From: Fructilactobacillus hinvesii
GTDB taxonomy: Bacteria > Bacillota > Bacilli > Lactobacillales > Lactobacillaceae
DNA length: 64,000 bases
Assembly: GCF_024029435.1 (NCBI RefSeq)
Contig: NZ_CP097118.1
Location: forward strand, 248,001-312,000
Direction: 5' to 3'
Shown: in pieces, positions 46,484 to 54,404 of the stretch
Layout: each line of letters starts with the position of its first letter
How positions within the stretch are numbered: position 1 is the first letter of the stretch
Notes under the pieces: generated by a model
Told to the model about the DNA's origin: nothing
Database searches by the model: none
Seen by the model: the letters and a program-made list of their open reading frames with translations, nothing else
Made by a program: the position numbers and the translations under genes

Positions 46484-47044
46484 TTATTTAAACGGACACT
46501 GATTTTCGTGGTCATTAATCATGCCCGCTGCCTGAAAGAACGAGTAACAAACGACCGGACCGGTAAACTGAAAACCGCGCTGCTTGAGTTCGTGACTAAC
46601 GTGGTCGGTTAAAGGAATGGTTTTTGGGACGGCACTAGGAGTTGGAACGTCGTGAATAATGGGTTCGTGATGAACGAAATCCCAGAGCAAGTCGCTGAAA
46701 TTCGTTCCGGCCTCTTCTAGCTTAACAATTGCCTGGGCGTTCTTAATTACAGCGGTCAGCTTGCGCTGGTTTCTAATGATGGCAGCGTTTTGTAAGAGCT
46801 TCGGCAGCTCCGGCTCCATTGTTGCCACCTGGTGGTAATCAAAGTGGTGAAAAGCGTCCGCAAACGCCGTTCGTTTTTTGAGCACCGTGGCCCAACTGAG
46901 ACCAGCCTGCATGAGTTCCAAGGACAATAACTAAAAGAGTTGTTGTGAATTGAATTCTGGTTTTCCCCACTCTTGATCATGGTAGGTTACGAGTTGTTGG
47001 TTAGTTGATTGGGCCCAGTGGCAACGAGAAGAAGGATTTGACAT
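46484..47044 (-). pseudogene. tag: DNA-3-methyladenine glycosylase I (tag) with an in-frame stop
   Basis: The full reading frame starts at ATG 47044 (AGGAG 6 nt upstream) and runs 186 codons in one frame to 46484, apart from a TAG at codon 38 (46931-46933). Before it: RCHWAQSTNQQLVTYHDQEWGKPEFNS, the normal Tag N-terminus with a zinc Cys. After it: SLELMQAGLSWATVLKKR, IIRNQRKLTAVIKNA and the zinc ligands in DHENQC. In Tag proteins the interrupted position is usually Glu (LFE), so a GAG to TAG change is likely. The remaining 147-residue part lacks the N-terminal helix and zinc Cys and should be inactive. Confidence 0.85.
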
Positions 47045-47076
47045 AGATAACTCCTGTACAAAAAATTGAATTTAAA

Positions 47077-47093
47077 TGTCACATTAAGTGACA
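47077..47093 (+). promoter_or_regulatory. GlnR/TnrA box upstream of the glutamine ABC operon
   Basis: TGTCA-N7-TGACA, an exact match to TGTNAN7TNACA, within a perfect 7-bp inverted repeat (ATGTCAC/GTGACAT). It lies about 100 nt before the ATPase gene and in the divergent gap with tag. Confidence 0.82.
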
Positions 47094-47175
47094 TGAAGTA
47101 TAGGTGAATGACGGATAAAAGCCTATTTTAAAAGTAGTCAGCTCCCTGGCTAATGGAAACAAGGAGGATGAACAA

Positions 47176-47916
47176 GTGAAATCAATGATTAAATTTACGG
47201 ACGTGCAAAAATACTACGGTTCTTTTCACGCCTTACATGACATTAACTTAGAAATCAAGGACGGAGAAACCGTGGTTTTAATTGGACCATCTGGTTCTGG
47301 GAAATCAACCTTGTTGCGGACCATTAATGGCTTAGAAACGGTGGAATCCGGTCAATTAATCGTGGACGGACAAGATGTGGCTAGTAGCGCTACAAACCTG
47401 AACAAGCTGCGGACGAACGTGGGAATGGTGTTTCAACACTTTAACCTCTACAATAACAAAACGATCTTAGAAAACATTACGTTAGCACCAAAGATCGTGT
47501 TAAAACGGAGCGATCAAGAAAATCGGGAAGTAGCAGAAAGACTGTTGGAACGAGTCGGGTTAGCAGATCAAATTAACAAGTACCCATCCCAATTATCCGG
47601 AGGGCAACAACAACGGATTGCAATTGCGCGCTCACTAGCCATGAATCCGTTAGCAATTCTGTTTGATGAACCAACCTCAGCCTTAGACCCTGAAATGGTC
47701 GGGAGTGTGCTGGACGTTATGAAAGAAATTGCGGCTAACAAGCAGTATACCACCCTCGTGGTAACCCACGAAATGGACTTTGCCCGGGCCGTTGCCGATC
47801 GGGTAATTTTCATGGCCGACGGGCGAATTTTAGAGGATGCGCCAACCGACAAGTTCTTCGACCATCCGGAAACGGAACGGGCGCGGAAGTTCTTGTCACA
47901 AGTGGAACATCACTAG
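47176..47916 (+). CDS. glnQ: Glutamine/polar amino acid ABC transporter ATPase (GlnQ-like)
   Basis: 246 residues, GTG start 8 nt after AAGGAGG. Walker A GPSGSGKST (about 37-45), signature LSGGQQQRIAIARSLA, Walker B ILFDEPTSALDPE, switch His in VVTHEMDFAR. This sequence type is specific for the polar-amino-acid uptake family. Followed by binding protein and two permease genes in an operon. The GlnR box upstream points to nitrogen control and thus glutamine (or glutamate) as the substrate. Confidence 0.93.
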   Translation: MKSMIKFTDVQKYYGSFHALHDINLEIKDGETVVLIGPSGSGKSTLLRTINGLETVESGQLIVDGQDVASSATNLNKLRTNVGMVFQHFNLYNNKTILENITLAPKIVLKRSDQENREVAERLLERVGLADQINKYPSQLSGGQQQRIAIARSLAMNPLAILFDEPTSALDPEMVGSVLDVMKEIAANKQYTTLVVTHEMDFARAVADRVIFMADGRILEDAPTDKFFDHPETERARKFLSQVEHH

Positions 47917-47933
47917 GAAATGAGGTGCAGTGA

Positions 47934-48797
47934 ATGAGTAAATTACACGAACGACGAGTGGGCCTCGTAGCGGCCATTGTCCTCGTGGTGATTTTAGTCT
48001 TGGCCATTGTCCTCGGCTTAAATCACCAAAGGAGTCAGGCTCGTGAAAACGATAGTTTACAAACCGTGAAAACGACGCACGTAATGCGGTGGGGAGTTAA
48101 GTCAGATACCCGTTTATTTGGATTAATTAGTCCTAAAACGGGTCAGAGTGAAGGTTTTGACGTAGATATTGCCCGCGCGATTACGGCACAAATTGCCAAG
48201 CAAACAGGGACCAAGATCAAACCGGAATTTACGCCGGTGACCACGTCCTCAAAGATTCAGCTGTTAAAGAATAATCAGGTGGACGCCGTAGCAGCTTCCA
48301 TGACGATCACGCCGGAACGAGCTAAAGTGGTTGATTTTTCTAAGCCATACTTCCCTGCGGGGCAATCTTTGCTTGTGAAAAAGGGCTCACCGATTACGAA
48401 CATTAAAGATTTGAATCGTCCAGATGCAACCATCATCGGGGTGATGGGCACCACTGCTTTACAAACCACCAAGCAGTTTGCACCCAAAGCCAAGGTAATT
48501 GCGATGCCTGATAACTCCCAGGCTTTCAGTGCCCTGCAATCAGGGCAAGGGGATGCCATGACGACTGATAACGCCATCTTGTATGGGTTCTCTTCTCAGA
48601 GTCCCAGCGTGCAAGTAGTCGGGGGAACCTTTACTAACCAACCATATGGATTGGCAGTTGATAAGGGACAAACCCGGTTACAACACGAAGTCGACCAAGC
48701 GTTGGTTACCATTCGCGAAAACGGAACGTACGAACGCTTGATCAAAAAGTGGTTTGGTAACATTCCCGGCTTAGATTGGAGGGAACTACTGAAATGA
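47934..48797 (+). CDS. glnH: Amino acid ABC transporter substrate-binding protein (family 3)
   Basis: 287 residues. An N-terminal hydrophobic segment (about 11-29) follows a basic stretch, then the SBP family 3 domain: MRWGVKSDTRLFGL, GFDVDIARAI, VDAVAASMTITPERAKVVDFSKPY, and the C-terminal RENGTYERLIKKWFG. There is no lipobox Cys, unlike most Gram-positive binding proteins, so it may be held by an uncleaved signal anchor. Its stop overlaps the permease start (ATGA). Confidence 0.9.
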   Translation: MSKLHERRVGLVAAIVLVVILVLAIVLGLNHQRSQARENDSLQTVKTTHVMRWGVKSDTRLFGLISPKTGQSEGFDVDIARAITAQIAKQTGTKIKPEFTPVTTSSKIQLLKNNQVDAVAASMTITPERAKVVDFSKPYFPAGQSLLVKKGSPITNIKDLNRPDATIIGVMGTTALQTTKQFAPKAKVIAMPDNSQAFSALQSGQGDAMTTDNAILYGFSSQSPSVQVVGGTFTNQPYGLAVDKGQTRLQHEVDQALVTIRENGTYERLIKKWFGNIPGLDWRELLK

Positions 48798-49441
48798 TAA
48801 TTAAAATCTTTACTGATAACTGGCAAACGATTTTAACCGGATTCGGCTACACGATTGGAGCTTCAATCCTCGGGTTAATCGGTTCGCTGGTCTTAGGCAC
48901 GGTGTTTGCGCTGATGGAAATGACGCCCCAACCGGTGGTTCGTGGTATCGGAAAAGCGTTGGTGGAATTCTTTCGGAACATCCCCCTGCTAGTAATTACG
49001 TTGTTTTTCTACGTAGTGGTTTCACATGTCTTTAAAATCAACGGATTTTGGGCGGGAACGATTGCCCTGGCACTCTATACGTCGGCCTTTATTGCTGAAT
49101 GTATCCGGGGTGGAGTAAACTCCGTGGATCCTGGTCAGATGGAAGGAGCCCGGGCGATGGGATTAAACTACACCCAAGCCATGATGCACGTGGTACTTCC
49201 ACAGGGATTCAAACTTGCGTTACCTTCCTTAGGAAACCAGTTCATTAACTTGATTAAAAACTCCTCCATTCTTTCTTTTGTGGCGGGGTTAGATTTAATG
49301 TACCAAGCTAACGTGATTTCTGGAACCAACCTCGATCCATTTAACACGTACATCGTAATTGGAATTTTCTATCTCCTTCTGACCGGACCACTGTCCGTTG
49401 TGATGACGAAACTCGAAAATAAGTTAGGGGGGAGTAACTAA
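48794..49441 (+). CDS. Amino acid ABC transporter permease (GlnP/GlnM-like), first
   Basis: 215 residues from ATG 48794, which overlaps the binding-protein stop; GGAGGG is 10 nt upstream. About five membrane segments and the EAA loop GGVNSVDPGQMEGARAMGLNYTQAMMHVVLPQG, the ATPase contact of the His/Glu/Gln family. It pairs with the next gene as a heterodimeric channel. TAATG overlap downstream. Confidence 0.92.
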   Translation: MIIKIFTDNWQTILTGFGYTIGASILGLIGSLVLGTVFALMEMTPQPVVRGIGKALVEFFRNIPLLVITLFFYVVVSHVFKINGFWAGTIALALYTSAFIAECIRGGVNSVDPGQMEGARAMGLNYTQAMMHVVLPQGFKLALPSLGNQFINLIKNSSILSFVAGLDLMYQANVISGTNLDPFNTYIVIGIFYLLLTGPLSVVMTKLENKLGGSN

Positions 49442-50091
49442 TGATTTTATCTGCTTTTAGTGCTACCAACCTCCACTACCTGTTGGGTGGACTAGGAATC
49501 ACAATTGGGGTTTCCATGATTTCGATCATCATCAGTTTTATTTTTGGAACCTTATTCGGAGTGGTTCTGTACGAAGAAGTACCGTACTTCTCGCGGACGT
49601 TACAGTTGATTGTTAACACGATTCGGAACCTGCCGTTACTGTTGCTGATCTTCTTTACCTACTTTGCTTTACCAAAGCTGGGGGTAGAATTAAACGCCTT
49701 TACGGCCACGGTTGTGGCGATGTCCGTCTTTGAATCCACGATGATCTCTCAAATCATTCGGGGGGGACTTCTTTCGGTCGGAAAGGGGCAATCAGAAGGA
49801 GCGCTCTCTACGGGAATGAATAAGTGGGAGGCATTGTGGTACATTTTGCTACCACAGGGATTGAAAAATTCGATTCCTCCGTTGATTTCGCAGTTTATCT
49901 CGCTGGTGAAGGATACGTCACTAGCCACGGCCATTGTGTTAACGGAAATGACGTTTCGGAGTCAGGTTATTTATGGACAGAATCCAAACTACATGATTCC
50001 GATGTTTGCACTGATTACAGCTTTGTACTTCATTGTGAACTACAGTCTATCGTTACTATCCAAATGGTTTGAACGCCGCCTATCATTATAA
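49441..50091 (+). CDS. Amino acid ABC transporter permease (GlnP/GlnM-like), second
   Basis: 216 residues with about five membrane segments and the EAA loop GGLLSVGKGQSEGALSTGMNKWEALWYILLPQGLKN. Partner of the preceding permease. The start overlaps the previous stop by one base. Last gene of the four-gene operon; a terminator lies about 110 nt downstream. Confidence 0.92.
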   Translation: MILSAFSATNLHYLLGGLGITIGVSMISIIISFIFGTLFGVVLYEEVPYFSRTLQLIVNTIRNLPLLLLIFFTYFALPKLGVELNAFTATVVAMSVFESTMISQIIRGGLLSVGKGQSEGALSTGMNKWEALWYILLPQGLKNSIPPLISQFISLVKDTSLATAIVLTEMTFRSQVIYGQNPNYMIPMFALITALYFIVNYSLSLLSKWFERRLSL

Positions 50092-50183
50092 AAACTAGCT
50101 TTTAGTTAGAAATTTTGTTATGATGGTAGTGAGGATTAACAAGCTTATCTTAACTTCTAAGTTGGTATCTTACTAAAATATTG

Positions 50184-50219
50184 AAAACCGGGCATCCCCT
50201 CATGGGGTTCCCGGTTTTG
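50184..50219 (+). terminator. Terminator after the glutamine operon
   Basis: Stem AACCGGG/CCCGGTT with inner CCCC/GGGG and a T-rich tail. Confidence 0.88.
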
Positions 50220-50239
50220 TTTTTAGATGGGAGGGTGCA

Positions 50240-50635
50240 ATGGAACAGTGGCAAGCAGAGTGGGCGTACCAAAAATACTGGGTGATGGCCCGGTCACAAC
50301 ATTTGTACAATGCCTGGCGGCGGTTGGCGCGCAATAATCAGTGGGATGAGGATAAAGCGGTGATTGCCCACGAGCTGTTACTGACCGCAGGGGAACTGAC
50401 TCCGACCGTAAAGACGCTCAGAAACACGTATCAGCACGTCTGGGGCTATTTCAAGCGGATGGCAACCCCAACAGAAAAGGCCGAGTTTCAGGCAGCTCTC
50501 GCGGAAGTGACACCAGCTCATGATTCCGTGGGTCCATTGTTACTGCGGCTCGCCTACCAGTACCAAGTTGATTACTTGTTGCAGAGTCGCTTACTGCAAG
50601 AATGGGAGGATGATGACCATGCGCCTGTGGCATGA
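50240..50635 (+). CDS. DUF1722 (YbgA-like) protein
   Basis: 131 residues, GGGAGGG 5 nt before the ATG. The second half matches the DUF1722 pattern: TLRNTYQHVWGYFKRMATPTEKAEF, then LLLRLAYQYQVDYLLQSRLL. The function of this domain is unknown; in Escherichia coli ybgA sits directly before photolyase phrB. Here the next gene, overlapping by 17 nt, is of the pyrimidine-dimer-glycosylase family, which again links DUF1722 with UV damage. Role is inferred only from context. Confidence 0.82.
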   Translation: MEQWQAEWAYQKYWVMARSQHLYNAWRRLARNNQWDEDKAVIAHELLLTAGELTPTVKTLRNTYQHVWGYFKRMATPTEKAEFQAALAEVTPAHDSVGPLLLRLAYQYQVDYLLQSRLLQEWEDDDHAPVA

Positions 50636-50978
50636 AGCTTTGATTCAGAAACTACCAAGACAACAGTTACTGGGCCAACACCGTGAGTGTGCCGCATTAC
50701 GGGGTAACGGCTGGGGACGTAAGCACGCGACCGTGAACTACGTCTTTAATCACTCACCGTACAAATTATTTCAGTTTCACATGTTGGTGATGGACGAGAT
50801 GGAACGACGCGGGTATCATCCAGATTCCCACTGGCGTCAGCCCGAATACCGGGGCAAAACCTGTCCAGCGTATCAGGAATTAACGCCCTGTGAATTAACC
50901 CATCCGATTTACCCAGAGCACGATGCGACTTATTTACGGCTGTGTGAGCGCTTGCTGGCGGAACGAACGGGGAAATAA
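50619..50978 (+). CDS. Pyrimidine dimer DNA glycosylase-like protein (Pyr_excise, TIGR02328-type)
   Basis: 119 residues starting MRLWHEALIQKLPRQQLLGQHREC, then ALRGNGWGRKHATVNYVF and MVMDEM-like segment with RRGYHPDSHW and YRGK. This resembles T4 endonuclease V (catalytic Thr2 and Glu23); Glu 23 is kept in HRE, but residue 2 is Arg with this start. GGGAGG has a 9-nt spacing to ATG 50619; the ATG at 50613 would put Thr second but leaves only 3 nt. Activity is therefore uncertain. Confidence 0.8.
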   Translation: MRLWHEALIQKLPRQQLLGQHRECAALRGNGWGRKHATVNYVFNHSPYKLFQFHMLVMDEMERRGYHPDSHWRQPEYRGKTCPAYQELTPCELTHPIYPEHDATYLRLCERLLAERTGK

Positions 50979-51017
50979 AAAATGCAGGCAGAAAATAATT
51001 TTTCTGCCTGCATTTTT
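50977..51017. terminator. Bidirectional terminator between the repair pair and dacA
   Basis: A long near-perfect stem AAAATGCAGGCAGAAAA/TTTTCTGCCTGCATTTT with flanking A and T runs, between convergent genes. Confidence 0.93.
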
Positions 51018-51019
51018 AG

Positions 51020-52207
51020 CTAGTTCAGTTTGTCATTCCAATAAACGGTTGGTTTCTTAATTGTTTCAACGTGTGCCTGGGGCTCATCAATGGTGTACAG
51101 TTGTTGCACCCGTTGGTTCTTTTTAAAGGATATCGGTTGCTTTCGCTGGAGCACTTCTGTTAACGCATTTACGCTTTCTTGAAAGCGGGGGAAGCGACTG
51201 ATGTAGCTACCGGCCCCGTCCACGACGACAATGAATTCATGACCGTCGGGCGTTTGCATGAGAGCCGAGATTCCCCCTCCATATTTGGGACTGGACCCGG
51301 TTTTGAAGTTCTTAAAACTAAGGTTCAGTGGGTTATTTAAGTGGGGTTTCACTCCCTTTTGAAACCGCGATAACTCTGTTTCGAGGGCTTTGGAGTCATG
51401 GGGCATGGGTTGGTAGACAAAATCAAGCTCGTGATAATCTTCGTGGAGCTCCGGACCCATTTGGAGGTTTCGGTAGGCAATTTTGGCAATTTGCGTCACA
51501 CTGGCCATGTTTTCGGCATCTGGATGTTGTTGTTTTACTTCATAGTCACCGGCGTTTTTGTTCAACTGGCCGGCCGCGTTAAGCCACTTCGAGCCGTTGA
51601 GATTCAATTCTTGGGCCCACTTGGTCAGGGCCTGTTGTTGGGTCAGGTTCTTTGGTTTCATAAAGTCTGCGAGGGCAAAAGCCGCATCGTTAGCAGACAA
51701 TGTGTACATGGCGTTAAAAAGGGTCCGAACCGGTAATTTTTCCCCTTCGTGCACGTCTAGATGGGCATAAACGTTGGAATCTTTATGGGACCAATCGGAC
51801 TGTTTGGTAATGGGGACCTCAGTATTCCAGGTAATCCGTTTGGTTTTGATGGCTTTTAAAACGGCGTAGGCCGTGAGCATTTTACTTTCAGATGCGATTC
51901 CAACTTGTTGGTGAGCGTTTTTGGTTCCAAGGACTTGGCCCGTTTGGGCATCAATCACCATCGCCTGTTGGGCCTTGGTGTTCGTTAAGTGCAGGGGTTT
52001 GGCTAGTTTTACGGTATCCGTGTGTTTTTTGCTGGAAACGGTTTTCACTGGGTGGGTAGCCTGGCTTTCATGGTGAAAATGAACGATCATTCCTACGGCT
52101 CCGCTCCCAATGATGATTAGCAATAAGCCGATGATAATCCAGCTTCTAGTTCCCCCCAAGGGAGCACGACGCTGCTTTGCCCGATGCGGTTGAGATTGGT
52201 TGTCCAT
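51020..52207 (-). CDS. dacA: D-alanyl-D-alanine carboxypeptidase (PBP5/DacA family)
   Basis: 395 residues from ATG 52207; a TTG 7 codons upstream extends the frame without a ribosome binding site. An N-terminal membrane anchor (about 26-44) precedes the peptidase S11 domain: SxxK in ASESKMLTAYAVLK, SxN in LSANDAAFALADF, and KTG in FKTGSSPKYGGG. A C-terminal region of about 90 residues follows. It removes the terminal D-Ala of peptidoglycan stem peptides outside the cell. Monocistronic. Confidence 0.93.
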   Translation of the reverse strand: MDNQSQPHRAKQRRAPLGGTRSWIIIGLLLIIIGSGAVGMIVHFHHESQATHPVKTVSSKKHTDTVKLAKPLHLTNTKAQQAMVIDAQTGQVLGTKNAHQQVGIASESKMLTAYAVLKAIKTKRITWNTEVPITKQSDWSHKDSNVYAHLDVHEGEKLPVRTLFNAMYTLSANDAAFALADFMKPKNLTQQQALTKWAQELNLNGSKWLNAAGQLNKNAGDYEVKQQHPDAENMASVTQIAKIAYRNLQMGPELHEDYHELDFVYQPMPHDSKALETELSRFQKGVKPHLNNPLNLSFKNFKTGSSPKYGGGISALMQTPDGHEFIVVVDGAGSYISRFPRFQESVNALTEVLQRKQPISFKKNQRVQQLYTIDEPQAHVETIKKPTVYWNDKLN

Positions 52208-52295
52208 GGTAAGATTCACGCTTTCCAAAAAGATTTAGCCCAACGGAGGCCATTACCTCTATTATAGCAATTTGAAAGTGAGTTTTCGACCAACA

Positions 52296-52330
52296 CAAAA
52301 GCCATTCCAAACGAAGTCGAAATGGCTAGT
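52296..52330 (-). terminator. Probable terminator after the purine permease
   Basis: AGCCATT/AATGGCT (52300-52306 and 52321-52327) with A4 on the left. An overlapping TTCGAC/GTCGAA pairing is also possible. Weak T run. Confidence 0.5.
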
Positions 52331-52341
52331 TAATTGCGATG

Positions 52342-53652
52342 CTAGTTTTTTAAAATAATAAAGAAAATCAGGAAGACAATCGCTAAGGCGTACATCATCC
52401 AACCCACTTCCTTGCCTCGTTTAGCGGCAATCATGGTAATTGGGTAGGCAATGAAACCTAAGGCAATTCCGTCCGAAATACTGTAGGTTAACGGCATGCC
52501 GACCGCAATTAGAAAGGCCGGAGCAGCGAGCTCAAACTTACTCCAATCGACTTGAGCCAGAGATTTAGCCATCAGGACCCCAACGATAATTAACGCTGGA
52601 GCAGTAATTTGACTGGTAATCACAGCTAGCAATGGGGAGAAGAACATCGCAAAGATGAACAGGATTCCCGTTACAATGGCGGTAAATCCAGACCGACCCC
52701 CCACGGCGATTCCGGCAGAGGATTCCACGTAAACACTCATTGGAGAAGTTCCCAGTAAGGATCCAACTAACATGGTGGTTGAATCGGCGGCTAGGGCTCT
52801 ACCAACCCGCGGCATCTGGTTGTTGCGCATGTAACCGGCTTGTTCTGCTAATCCAATCAAGGTTCCCGCCGTATCAAAGAAGGTAACCAGCAGGAAGGTC
52901 AGCACCACGACGAAGAGTTGGGGGGTATTGATCTTATCAATGTTAAACAGACTGACTAAGAAAGTTGATTTGATGCTAGGTACCCCGGCGACTAAGGCCG
53001 TTGGTAACTTGATTAATCCGGTAAGCATTCCGATGGCGGAAGAAATTACCATCCCGACGAAGATGGCGCCCGGCACGTTCGCGCTCATTAAGAAGAGGGT
53101 GATGATTAACCCGGCGACCGTCAGCAGGGTCAATGGATCCGTGAGGGACCCCAGGCTCACCAACGTACTCTTGTTGGCAACCACGATTCCACCGTCGTGA
53201 AATCCAATGAAGGCGATGAAAAGCCCGATTCCGCCTCCAATCGCTGCCTTTAGATCGACAGGAATCGCATTAATAATTTTTTCCCGTAGCTTTAAAGCGG
53301 TTAAAATAATGAAGAGAATGGAGGCAATGAAGACCCCACTCATGGCCGTTTGCCACGGTACCTTCATCCCGATACAAACGGAGTACGCGAAGAAGGCATT
53401 CACTCCGAGTCCGGCCGATAAGGCGAACGGATAGTTAGCGATAACTCCCATTAACACACACCCAAAGGCGGTGGCGAGAGCAGTCGCGGTGAAAACGGCC
53501 CCCTTGTTCATCCCGGCGGCGCCAAGCACTTGCGGGTTCACAAAGAGGATGTAGACCATTGAAACAAAGGTGGTCACTCCAGCCAGGGTTTCCGTCCGGA
53601 AATTAGTTCCTAGCTCCTGGAAGTGAAAAAACGACGCGATTTTATTTCCCAT
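52342..53652 (-). CDS. NCS2/AzgA-type purine permease (PbuG/PbuO-like)
   Basis: 436 residues with about 12-13 membrane segments. Motifs of the AzgA branch: TLAGVTTFVSMVYILFVNPQVLG, ALSAGLGVNAFFAYSV, VTFFDTAGTLIGLAEQAG and ESSAGIAVGGRSGFTAIVTG. It imports purine bases (adenine, guanine, hypoxanthine); I cannot tell which. It has a clear promoter with PurR-box-like sites around it, shared in part with guaC, which fits purine control. Confidence 0.9.
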   Translation of the reverse strand: MGNKIASFFHFQELGTNFRTETLAGVTTFVSMVYILFVNPQVLGAAGMNKGAVFTATALATAFGCVLMGVIANYPFALSAGLGVNAFFAYSVCIGMKVPWQTAMSGVFIASILFIILTALKLREKIINAIPVDLKAAIGGGIGLFIAFIGFHDGGIVVANKSTLVSLGSLTDPLTLLTVAGLIITLFLMSANVPGAIFVGMVISSAIGMLTGLIKLPTALVAGVPSIKSTFLVSLFNIDKINTPQLFVVVLTFLLVTFFDTAGTLIGLAEQAGYMRNNQMPRVGRALAADSTTMLVGSLLGTSPMSVYVESSAGIAVGGRSGFTAIVTGILFIFAMFFSPLLAVITSQITAPALIIVGVLMAKSLAQVDWSKFELAAPAFLIAVGMPLTYSISDGIALGFIAYPITMIAAKRGKEVGWMMYALAIVFLIFFIILKN

Positions 53653-53671
53653 AAAAATCTCCCTTACGTCT

Positions 53672-53684
53672 AATGTTCGTGATT
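53672..53684 (-). promoter_or_regulatory. PurR-box-like 13-mer before the purine permease
   Basis: On the minus strand AATCACGAACATT, the same 13 bases as before guaC. It lies between the -10 and the start codon. Confidence 0.5.
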
Positions 53685-53686
53685 TA

Positions 53687-53714
53687 ATTATAATAGTACT
53701 TTCTAATCATACAA
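53687..53714 (-). promoter_or_regulatory. Promoter of the purine permease
   Basis: On the minus strand TTGTAT (53714-53709), a 16-nt spacer, TATAAT (53692-53687). Confidence 0.75.
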
Positions 53715-53732
53715 CGGCGGTCTAAATAATTC

Positions 53733-53745
53733 AAACCCGAACTTT
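53733..53745 (+). promoter_or_regulatory. Second PurR-box-like site upstream of the permease promoter
   Basis: AAACCCGAACTTT matches the PurBox AWWWCCGAACWWT at all but one position. It points toward the 13-mer at 53672-53684, but the distance (48 bp between the two boxes) is larger than in Bacillus. Confidence 0.5.
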
Positions 53746-53837
53746 AAACTTTCTTAAAAATTAGCTCCAAGGAAGTTCTTGCTAATCAGTGAAGCGGGAG
53801 ATGCTAAAATAGAAGGAACTAAGAACGAGGTGAAACA

Positions 53838-54404
53838 ATGACAAAAGCAATTTTAGTGGTGGGGGCGGGACCCCTGACCACGCAAGTAGAACAACAATTT
53901 AACCAAGCACAGCTAAACGTGATTACTAAACAAACGCAGCTAACGGACCCAACCCTTCCCGCAGCTGTTCCCGACCAATTAGCGGCTGTGGTCATTACGG
54001 CTGGACCTCAGGATGTGGATCTTGTGGTCGATGCAATTGTAACGGCCTTGCAGCAGCAACGGGTTAGCGTGGAACGTTGGATTCTGGTTTCTGCAGCCGG
54101 AATTGACGATGAAGTCGAAGGCCAGCTGGAGTACCCGGGCGTTTCTGACGTGGCAGAATACCTTCGCGAACAACGCTATGCGATTAAAATCATTGATGAA
54201 ACTGAGCTTTCCTACACAATTATTCGACCGGGAACGTTGGTAGCGCAGCAGCAGGGAGTTGCCCAGTTTTTTAACGAGGGCCAACCGGTTCCAGCTGGGG
54301 TTGTTTCATATGAAACAATTGCAAATGTAATTGCAGCCGCCGTGGCTGGTAAGTATCAAAACCAGTCGATTGCGGTGATTGAAACAGAAAGGGAGTCAGT
54401 ATGA
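53838..54404 (+). CDS. NAD(P)-binding Rossmann protein, atypical SDR/NmrA-like
   Basis: 188 residues. The nucleotide-binding start is AILVVGAGPLTTQVEQQF; VVITAGPQD, RWILVSAAGID and YTIIRPGTL are the usual strand ends of NmrA/YwnB-type proteins, which often act as redox sensors or reductases. No Tyr-x3-Lys catalytic pair of classical SDRs. The substrate is unknown. Its stop overlaps the rexB start (ATGA), so the two are coupled although no functional link is known. A parS-like site lies inside the gene. Confidence 0.82.
   Translation: MTKAILVVGAGPLTTQVEQQFNQAQLNVITKQTQLTDPTLPAAVPDQLAAVVITAGPQDVDLVVDAIVTALQQQRVSVERWILVSAAGIDDEVEGQLEYPGVSDVAEYLREQRYAIKIIDETELSYTIIRPGTLVAQQQGVAQFFNEGQPVPAGVVSYETIANVIAAAVAGKYQNQSIAVIETERESV
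54302..54317. promoter_or_regulatory. parS-like site 6 (weaker)
   Basis: TGTTTCATATGAAACA: a perfect palindrome with two changes from the consensus centre (CATATG for CACGTG). Confidence 0.5.
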
